From Anaerolineales bacterium (GTDB taxonomy: Bacteria > Chloroflexota > Anaerolineae > Anaerolineales > E44-bin32), in NCBI GenBank assembly GCA_011772595.1, contig WVZH01000432.1, positions 18,589 to 24,367 of the forward strand: a stretch of DNA of 5,779 nucleotides, given 5' to 3'. Each line of letters opens with the position of its first letter. Within the stretch, counting starts at the first letter, position 1. Positions 1 to 3,833 of the stretch are shown here, piece by piece. Made by a program: the position numbers and the translations under genes. The notes under the pieces were generated by a model. That model was not told the DNA's origin, made no database searches, and saw only the letters and a program-made list of their open reading frames with translations.

Positions 1-512
1 AGATGACTCTGGTCGAATCTGTGGGCAAGAAAGCAGATTTCTGCCGTCACGTGGTTCAATCTCTTGGATTGACGGGGATTGAAGTGCTGCATGCACGCGC
101 TGAGGAAGTCGGTCAATCAGAGGGACATCGTCAGGAGTATCGATGGGCGCTTGCGCGAGCGGTAGCTGAGATGGCTGCTTTGGTGGAATACCTACTCCCA
201 CTCCTTTGTATCGGGGGACAAGCAATCTTGCAGAAGGGGGAGATGGGTCCTATCGAGGTTAACGCCGCTGAGGACGCTCTCCGGATTCTTGGAGGGCAGT
301 TTAAACAAATGATCCCTCTGGAACTGCCTGGCGTGGTGGAACCGCGTTATTTGATCGTCGTCGAGAAGATCGCGGCCACACCGTCCAAATACCCTCGGCG
401 ATCGGGCGTACCGACGAAGCGACCGTTGGGGGGGGAGAAATCTTCTAAGCAGGATCGACAAGTTGAAGGGGCGACGTCGCTAGGAGATCAGGAAACCGGG
501 ATTAGGAATTAG
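1..512 (+). CDS. rsmG: 16S rRNA (guanine527-N7)-methyltransferase RsmG, 5'-truncated by window edge
   Basis: This is the C-terminal ~170 residues of RsmG (GidB), which transfers a methyl group from S-adenosylmethionine to N7 of G527 in 16S rRNA. The first visible residues, MTLVESVGKKADFC, match the mid-Rossmann-fold 'TLvDSlgKRv.FL' segment of the family, so the Met at position 3 is internal and the true start lies outside the window. Next come the strand and loop 'IEVLHARAEEVG', then 'ALARAVAEMAALVEYLLPLL', which corresponds to the conserved 'ARAva.l..L.e...pLl' segment. The family's closing motif 'KYPRRSGVPTKRPLG' follows at about residues 128-142. Beyond it is a non-conserved tail of about 27 residues ending GDQETGIRN. 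The last codons and the TAG stop lie inside the composite palindrome at 486-604, so the tail looks acquired from that element. The gene converges on recF. Identification is firm; only the start is missing. Confidence 0.94.
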   Translation, partial: MTLVESVGKKADFCRHVVQSLGLTGIEVLHARAEEVGQSEGHRQEYRWALARAVAEMAALVEYLLPLLCIGGQAILQKGEMGPIEVNAAEDALRILGGQFKQMIPLELPGVVEPRYLIVVEKIAATPSKYPRRSGVPTKRPLGGEKSSKQDRQVEGATSLGDQETGIRN

Positions 513-604
513 GAATCCAGCACCTGGGTACTTAGGCACTCAGGCGCCAGTATACCCGGGTGCCCAGGTGCCTAATCCCTAATCCCTTATCCCTGATCCC
601 TATT
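486..604. repeat. Composite palindromic repeat element (heptads GATTAGG flanking octads CACCTGGG)
   Basis: Left arm: 7-nt units GATCAGG, AAACCGG, GATTAGG, AATTAGG (486-513), an unmatched AATCCAG (514-520), then 8-nt units CACCTGGG, TACTTAGG, CACTCAGG (521-544). The centre is GGCGCC (543-548). The right arm, read on the minus strand from 598 down to 543, gives GATCAGG, GATAAGG, GATTAGG, GATTAGG, CACCTGGG, CACCCGGG, TATACTGG, CGCC. By hand count about 43 of 56 paired positions match. One further heptad (CCCTATT, 598-604) continues the array on the right. The element holds the TAG of rsmG (510-512) and the TAA of recF (587-589). It resembles a small mobile or REP/MITE-like repeat and may act as a bidirectional terminator, but no T tract follows and only one copy is in the window. 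Confidence 0.75.
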
Positions 605-1861
605 TCCTTCCTCGAAGGGTGAGATTTCCCCGTCGGTGATTTGCCAAATGGTCGCTTGCTCACAGAATGTCGGCGTAAACATGTTCAGATCGGCCGCCGT
701 AAGAATTACCTGCTGAGCACCCTCTACTCTTTGAAGAAGGTCCTCTCTGCGCTCCGGATCCAGTTCGGCTACTACTTCATCTAGCAGAAGCACAGGGGTC
801 TCGCCGGTCCTATCTTGAAGCCAGCTCACCTCAGCCAGCTGAGTGGCTAGCATTGCGGTTCGATTCTGGCCCCGAGAGCCATATAAGCGCAGGTCGATTC
901 CATTGACCGTGAATCCGAAGTCGTCACGATGTGGTCCTGTCGTAGTGTTGCCGCGGGCGATCTCTTCACGTCGTTTTCGCTGTAGGGCGTCTAACATGCT
1001 GGATTGGATTTTCTCGCGCCCGATGTCGGCCAACTCTGGGGATGTCTCGATCGGTAGGTCCATTTGTTTATCGGGACGCGGAAGAGGATCGTGCGATGGA
1101 AGGTATTCCAAGCGCAGCGTCTCCTGGCCGCGTGAGAGATCGGAATGGATTGGCGCCGCTATTTTCTGGAGTTCGTGTAGAGTACGGGCACGCGTTTGCA
1201 TCAAGGTCGCTGCGTGCTCGCAGAGCTTTTCGTCCCAAAATAACAACTCGCCTTCGGCTTGCGCCCTTTCCTGTAGTTGCTTTAGGAGTGCGTTGCGCTG
1301 GGAAAGAACGTCCCTGTACTCGGCAAGCGCGTTAGCGTATAGGGGATCAGCCTGACAAAGTGCGTCATCCATAAAGCGGCGGCGCTCGGATGGAGATCCC
1401 TCAACCACGCGCATGTCTTTGGGGAGAAACATGACAGCATTGAATGTGCCGGCTAGATCGCGGACCCTTTGCTTGACGCCGTTGATCAAGACCTCCTTGC
1501 GGATGCGCTGTTCACCGGCGGGTCCAACCCGGCTTAGGATCAGGCGAATCTCGATCTTTTGTGGACGCTCCTTTTCCCTGGGAATTGGCAAGTCGTTGAG
1601 CACTTCATCCCTGCCTCCACGACGTACCTCAGCTACGATACGCGCGAAAGGGGCGGCATCTTCAAGTATCGAAAAGTTGATCAGCTGGCGGTCGCTTGTG
1701 GCATGGGGAGAGCTGGCCGCAGTGAGATAGTAAATGGCTTCAAGTAGACTGGTTTTACCCTGTGCGTTTGCACCGACTAAAACCGTCGTGCCGTCAACGA
1801 ACGCCGTCTCAAGACGAGCGAAATTGCGGAAATTTGTGAGCGAAAGGTGGGTCAGTCGCAT
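587..1861 (-). CDS. recF: DNA replication/repair protein RecF
   Basis: RecF is a cytoplasmic SMC/Rad50-like ATPase. It binds DNA at single-strand gaps and, with RecO and RecR, helps load RecA. The start chosen at 1861 gives MRLTHLSLTNFRNF, the standard RecF N-terminus. An in-frame ATG at 1915 would add 18 residues with no family counterpart. Motifs by residue: Walker A GANAQGKTS (30-38); 'FLPKDMRVVEGSPSERRRFMD', the conserved RecF block after the first lobe; GPHRDD (309-314); ABC signature YGSRGQNRTAML (from 327); Walker B LLLDE (358-362) followed by the D-loop 'AELDPERR'. All key ATPase residues are present. At 424 residues it is longer than the common ~360-370; extra material lies around residues 85-115 and 255-290. 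The last residues (GNRDQG) and the stop are encoded by the composite palindrome. It is convergent with rsmG and divergent from the response regulator. Confidence 0.97.
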   Translation of the reverse strand: MRLTHLSLTNFRNFARLETAFVDGTTVLVGANAQGKTSLLEAIYYLTAASSPHATSDRQLINFSILEDAAPFARIVAEVRRGGRDEVLNDLPIPREKERPQKIEIRLILSRVGPAGEQRIRKEVLINGVKQRVRDLAGTFNAVMFLPKDMRVVEGSPSERRRFMDDALCQADPLYANALAEYRDVLSQRNALLKQLQERAQAEGELLFWDEKLCEHAATLMQTRARTLHELQKIAAPIHSDLSRGQETLRLEYLPSHDPLPRPDKQMDLPIETSPELADIGREKIQSSMLDALQRKRREEIARGNTTTGPHRDDFGFTVNGIDLRLYGSRGQNRTAMLATQLAEVSWLQDRTGETPVLLLDEVVAELDPERREDLLQRVEGAQQVILTAADLNMFTPTFCEQATIWQITDGEISPFEEGNRDQG

Positions 1862-1871
1862 TGGCGGTTGG

Positions 1872-1881
1872 ATTGTAGCAT
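1872..1881 (-). promoter_or_regulatory. Possible extended -10 for recF
   Basis: The minus strand reads TATGCTACAAT just ahead of the recF ATG: TG-n-TACAAT, a good extended -10 (TACAAT occupies 1877-1872). No convincing -35 is seen. The box lies only about 10 nt upstream of the ATG at 1861, so a transcript from it would be almost leaderless. No clear Shine-Dalgarno sequence precedes this ATG, which fits a leaderless start. It is weakly supported because a single hexamer of this quality can occur by chance. Confidence 0.3.
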
Positions 1882-2011
1882 AGGTCGATAGGGTACGAAC
1901 CAGTCTTTGTGCCATTCAAACAATGTGGGATCGCTCTCGCGCATTGTAAAAGGTATGATCTTGGCTGATCAGGCGCGTATTCAGTTCGTGGTCCTGAACG
2001 GTGCTCCTTCG

Positions 2012-2041
2012 TTGACGAGCCATCTCCCGTCGTGCTAAACT
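2012..2041 (+). promoter_or_regulatory. Candidate sigma70-type promoter facing the response regulator
   Basis: TTGACG (2012-2017), an 18-nt spacer, then TAAACT (2036-2041) preceded by TGC, which makes an extended -10. Transcription would begin near 2048 and run about 280 nt before the response-regulator ATG, giving a long leader. The -35 matches the consensus at five of six positions and the -10 at four of six plus the TG. This is a by-eye match only. Confidence 0.35.
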
Positions 2042-2281
2042 ATGATTCCCACTCGATTCAACGCTCTTCCTCGGATCCTCGGGTGGGAAGGGGGCACCCA
2101 ACCGTCAGTACGATACAAGCCCCACTTGAGTGAACTTGGCTGTCCGTATACATTTCAGACGTGAGCAACGAAGAGGGAAGAGTCCATTCTTCTATATCTG
2201 TTCGAGCGGTTGCAGCTTCCAATTGCGACCTGGATGTCCTGATCTATTCATGACCGGAGAGATTTTTAGGTTTGGAATGGA

Positions 2282-2311
2282 TTGTGCAACATGGCCGTAT
2301 GTGAGTATAGT
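2282..2311 (+). promoter_or_regulatory. Candidate proximal promoter of response regulator
   Basis: A TATAGT box (2306-2311, five of six consensus positions) lies 18 nt downstream of a weak TTGTGC (2282-2287). Transcription would start near 2318, leaving a leader of only about 12 nt before the ATG at 2330. The weak -35 would fit an activated or autoregulated promoter. Low confidence. Confidence 0.35.
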
Positions 2312-2329
2312 TAGGTACCTGGTGAGTGT

Positions 2330-3067
2330 ATGTCCGTAAAACCACGCATCCTGGTCATCGACGACGAACTTAAGACCCTCGACCTTCTTGCTATGCGATT
2401 ACGAGGGGATGGCTTCGAGGTGCTGACAGCCAGCACAGGTCATGAGGGTTTGCGCTTGGCTTATGAAAAACATCCCGATGTGATCTTTTTAGACATCGTC
2501 ATGCCAGGGATCGACGGCCTGGAAGTATGTCGCCGTTTGCGTACGATGACCAATGCCGTCATTCTCTTCGTCAGTGTCAAAGGGAAGACCGAAGATATCG
2601 TACACGGTTTGCAAATGGGTGCGGACGACTACATCATCAAGCCGTATCGCTACCAGGAATTGATAGCTCGAATGACGGCTTGCCTGCGGAGACGGGGAAC
2701 TGGCCCACTCCCACCAGTGCGCCTCGATAAAGGTGAGGCGCTCCTTGTTGCCGATCCTTCCCGGAGATTAATCTTCATCAACGATGGGCGCTCTGTCCAA
2801 CTCACCCCGAAAGAGTACGAATTGTTGGTTTATTTGGTAAGGAACCAGGGCAGGGTTCTCAGTGTCGACGCGATTCTTGCCAATGTGTGGGGGAAGGAAT
2901 ATTCAGGGGACAGACACCTTGTCAAACAATTTATCTATCGCTTGCGCAGCAAACTCGAAGCTGACCCTTCCAACCCGGAGTACATCGTCACGGTCCGGGG
3001 CTCCGGATACGCATTTGAAGAGGCGACGAGGCCCGTGATCGACCGCGGGTTGGATGAAGAGATCTGA
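2330..3067 (+). CDS. OmpR/PhoB-family response regulator (receiver + winged-helix DNA-binding domain)
   Basis: Two-component transcription regulator of 245 residues, close to the usual 220-245. The receiver domain (about 5-120) has the acidic pair D11-D12 in 'ILVIDDE', the phospho-acceptor D55 in 'DVIFLDIVMPGIDG', S82 at the conserved Ser/Thr switch position, and the conserved lysine K104 in 'ADDYIIKPY'. The C-terminal winged helix (about 145-231) shows 'LTPKEYELLVYLVRNQGRVLS', a recognition-helix region 'DRHLVKQFIYRLRSKLE' and the wing 'YIVTVRGSGYAFE'. It should dimerise on phosphorylation and bind direct repeats about 11 bp apart. The ATG at 2330 is preceded by GGTGAG at a short 3-nt spacing, so the ribosome binding site is weak, but the protein start fits the family. 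No histidine kinase is visible, so it is an orphan within this window. The half-site array at 3245-3287, just downstream, is a plausible target. The exact subfamily (PhoB, MtrA, RpaB-like) is not assignable by eye. Confidence 0.96.
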   Translation: MSVKPRILVIDDELKTLDLLAMRLRGDGFEVLTASTGHEGLRLAYEKHPDVIFLDIVMPGIDGLEVCRRLRTMTNAVILFVSVKGKTEDIVHGLQMGADDYIIKPYRYQELIARMTACLRRRGTGPLPPVRLDKGEALLVADPSRRLIFINDGRSVQLTPKEYELLVYLVRNQGRVLSVDAILANVWGKEYSGDRHLVKQFIYRLRSKLEADPSNPEYIVTVRGSGYAFEEATRPVIDRGLDEEI

Positions 3068-3244
3068 AGGGTTCCGTCCCGTTGGCGCACCGCGATAGAA
3101 AAGTCCCCCGTTTTGATTGAACTCTCGTTGTAATCAGAATCAATACTGAAACAGCTCGAATTGGGCGAGCACTGGGAGCCATTAGATTCCTTTTCAACAA
3201 CCGCGTACAAGACCTATTTCCTGACCAGGAACCTCCACGCAAAC

Positions 3245-3287
3245 GTTTACCATCCAGTAACCTCAGTTATTTACCTTCCAGTAACCT
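3245..3287 (+). promoter_or_regulatory. Tandem direct half-sites, Pho-box-like operator
   Basis: Four related octamers: GTTTACCA (3245-3252), AGTAACCT (3256-3263), ATTTACCT (3269-3276) and AGTAACCT (3280-3287), starting 11, 13 and 11 bp apart. Put another way, an 18-bp unit TTTACC(A/T)TCCAGTAACCT is repeated 24 bp downstream with one mismatch. PhoB/OmpR-family regulators bind direct repeats with about 11-bp periodicity, and cyanobacterial Pho boxes are octamers of the CTTAACCT type with 3-bp gaps, as here. The last half-site ends 8 bp before a TACAAT box. The array lies about 180 bp downstream of an OmpR/PhoB-family gene. The repeat is seen directly; the binding protein is inferred. Confidence 0.6.
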
Positions 3288-3290
3288 TTA

Positions 3291-3301
3291 TATAGTACAA
3301 T
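3291..3301 (+). promoter_or_regulatory. -10 region of putative activated promoter
   Basis: TATAGTACAAT contains two overlapping -10-like hexamers, TATAGT (3291-3296) and TACAAT (3296-3301). For TACAAT, the -35 position (about 3273-3278) falls inside the tandem half-sites and is not consensus, as expected where a bound response regulator replaces the -35 contact. Transcription would start near 3308, giving a leader of about 525 nt before the ATG at 3834. Confidence 0.45.
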
Positions 3302-3308
3302 GGTACTA
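3293..3308. promoter_or_regulatory. Palindrome TAGTAC-AATG-GTACTA at the predicted transcription start
   Basis: A perfect 6-bp inverted repeat overlaps the -10 box and the predicted start site, and a further TAGTACT follows at 3314-3320. It could be an operator for a second regulator. The repeat itself is certain; a role is not. Confidence 0.35.
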
Positions 3309-3409
3309 CCGATTAGTACTTAGTAATCCTGTGGAAGGCATGTGGCGGCATCACCACTTCGCAGATCCCAAGGCTTCCATTAAACACAAAATAATATAAA
3401 TGTGATTTA

Positions 3410-3475
3410 ACGCGCAGGTTGGATATCAAGATGCGGAACATCTTTCCTTCGGAGGATTGGGGAGCATCTGCGCGT
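3410..3475 (+). ncRNA. Possible structured leader RNA (three-stem junction)
   Basis: A closing stem ACGCGCAG/CTGCGCGT (3410-3417 with 3468-3475, 8 bp) encloses two adjacent hairpins: AAGATG-CGGAA-CATCTT (3428-3444) and TCCT-TCGG-AGGA (3445-3456). An alternative pairing AGATGC/GCATCT (3429-3434 with 3464-3469) would disrupt both the first hairpin and part of the closing stem, so the fold could be bistable. It matches no riboswitch consensus I could recall, including c-di-GMP classes. An 8-bp stem at this span is expected by chance a few times in a window this size, so this is suggestive only. Confidence 0.25.
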
Positions 3476-3557
3476 ACTTAACGAGAACAATAAACGCGAT
3501 CAAGTGACAACAACCGTGTGGGGGGATTTGAATTGTAAGCCTGACGCGGGTGTTTGC

Positions 3558-3581
3558 CTCCCCTGCGGGCAGGAGAGTTTT
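3558..3581 (+). terminator. Terminator/attenuator-like hairpin with short T tract
   Basis: CTCC (3558-3561) pairs with GGAG (3572-3575), and TGC/GCA can close the interior. An alternative inner stem CCTGC/GCAGG would have an impossibly small loop. The hairpin is followed by AGTTTT with four T residues (3578-3581). The form fits a weak intrinsic terminator within the presumed leader of the exported-protein gene, or termination of response-regulator read-through. Four Ts and a bulged stem make it marginal. Confidence 0.3.
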
Positions 3582-3640
3582 CCGAAAGACATTTGCGAAA
3601 CTGGTTATAGTGGTCTTGGTCTGTAGGGTCGTGTTAAGGT

Positions 3641-3668
3641 GTCTCGGCCGGTGGCGGCCGGCCGAGAC
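3641..3668 (+). other. Strong 10-bp GC hairpin in leader
   Basis: A perfect stem GTCTCGGCCG (3641-3650) / CGGCCGAGAC (3659-3668) has the 8-nt loop GTGGCGGC. No T tract follows, so a classic intrinsic terminator is unlikely. It lies about 165 nt upstream of the exported-protein start and could act as a transcript-end or processing barrier, or stabilise the 5' end. A GC hairpin of comparable strength lies after that gene (5302-5341). Confidence 0.6.
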
Positions 3669-3752
3669 CGTACACTCGGGGCGCCGGTCAGCACCCTCCG
3701 TGCGTGTTTAAGTATAGCACACAAAGAGAATTGCGATAGCGCCTGAATTTGG

Positions 3753-3763
3753 AAGGAGGTGAT
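3753..3763 (+). promoter_or_regulatory. Full-length Shine-Dalgarno sequence without an evident gene
   Basis: AAGGAGGTGAT matches the complete anti-Shine-Dalgarno end of typical bacterial 16S rRNA over 11 nt. It is 70 nt ahead of the likely start of the exported-protein gene, which has its own ribosome binding site. Frames it could serve are tiny: ATG 3762 (MGRKCD, stop 3780), GTG 3775 (MIRHGFLLLG, stop 3805), or ATG 3773 directly followed by TGA. It may be a leader-peptide site, a ribosome standby site, or coincidence. Confidence 0.5.
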
Positions 3764-3791
3764 GGGCCGGAAATGTGATTAGGCATGGTTT

Positions 3792-3833
3792 TCTCCTGCT
3801 GGGATAGGAGATTACATGAGGGGAGGAAATCTC
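3792..3833 (+). promoter_or_regulatory. Two mutually exclusive hairpins around the start-site ribosome binding sites
   Basis: TCTCCT (3792-3797) pairs with AGGAGA (3806-3811), masking the AGGAG that would serve the upstream ATG at 3816. Alternatively GAGATT (3808-3813) pairs with AATCTC (3828-3833), placing GGGGAGG (3820-3826) in a loop directly before the ATG at 3834. The two stems share 3808-3811 and cannot form together. They could switch start choice or translation. Each stem is only 6 bp, so chance is a real possibility. Confidence 0.3.

Larger units (their letters stand above)
1916..2329. other. Intergenic region between divergent recF and response-regulator gene
   Basis: No convincing gene is seen in this 414-bp stretch (468 bp if recF starts at 1861). 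Short open frames on both strands (about 61 codons minus, from a TTG; about 69 codons plus, from a GTG and overlapping the regulator start) have no recognisable motif. They lack good ribosome binding sites and read like shadow frames. The stretch contains two plus-strand promoter-like sequences, listed separately, and a weak hairpin GGGTG/CACCC (2081-2085/2095-2099). Confidence 0.6.
3068..3815. other. Gene-free regulatory spacer upstream of exported-protein gene
   Basis: About 750 bp with no convincing gene. The only small frame noticed is 19 codons from the ATG at 3340 (MWRHHHFADPKASIKHKII), whose GGAAGG sits 1 nt from the start, too close to be a normal ribosome binding site. No strong terminator follows the response regulator. 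The stretch instead holds, in order, the four half-sites (3245-3287), a -10-like box (3296-3301), a TAGTAC/GTACTA palindrome, a potential three-stem RNA fold (3410-3475), a terminator-like hairpin (3558-3581), a 10-bp GC hairpin (3641-3668), and a full Shine-Dalgarno sequence without an evident gene (3753-3763). Confidence 0.7.

Noticed and set aside
571..604. Heptad repeats CCCTAAT as a telomere-like or CRISPR-type array
   Set aside because: Units are 7 nt and contiguous with no spacers, and they form one arm of a palindrome, so a CRISPR or telomere reading does not fit.
1916..2101. 61-codon minus-strand frame whose TGA directly precedes the upstream recF ATG at 1915
   Set aside because: It starts with TTG, has no recognisable motif, is basic and polar throughout, and the recF start it would couple to is probably not the one used.
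2130..2339. 69-codon plus-strand frame from GTG overlapping the response-regulator start
   Set aside because: No ribosome binding site of note, no motif, and overlap with a certain gene; it looks like a chance frame.
3113..3143. TTGATT/AATCAA inverted repeat after the response regulator as a terminator
   Set aside because: A 6-bp AT-rich stem with a long loop and no T run; not a credible terminator.
3218..3231. TTCCT-GACC-AGGAA palindrome upstream of the half-site array
   Set aside because: A 5-bp stem, expected by chance in this much sequence, with no second copy.
2935..3242. Two open frames on the minus strand over the end of the response regulator
   Set aside because: They overlap the certain winged-helix coding sequence antisense and show no domain or start-site support.
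3340..3399. 19-codon frame MWRHHHFADPKASIKHKII in the leader
   Set aside because: The GGAAGG is 1 nt from the ATG, too close, and there is no supporting context beyond lying in a possible leader.
3410..3475. Assignment of the three-stem fold to a c-di-GMP or other known riboswitch class
   Set aside because: Hallmark consensus segments of the classes I could recall are absent; kept only as an unassigned structure.
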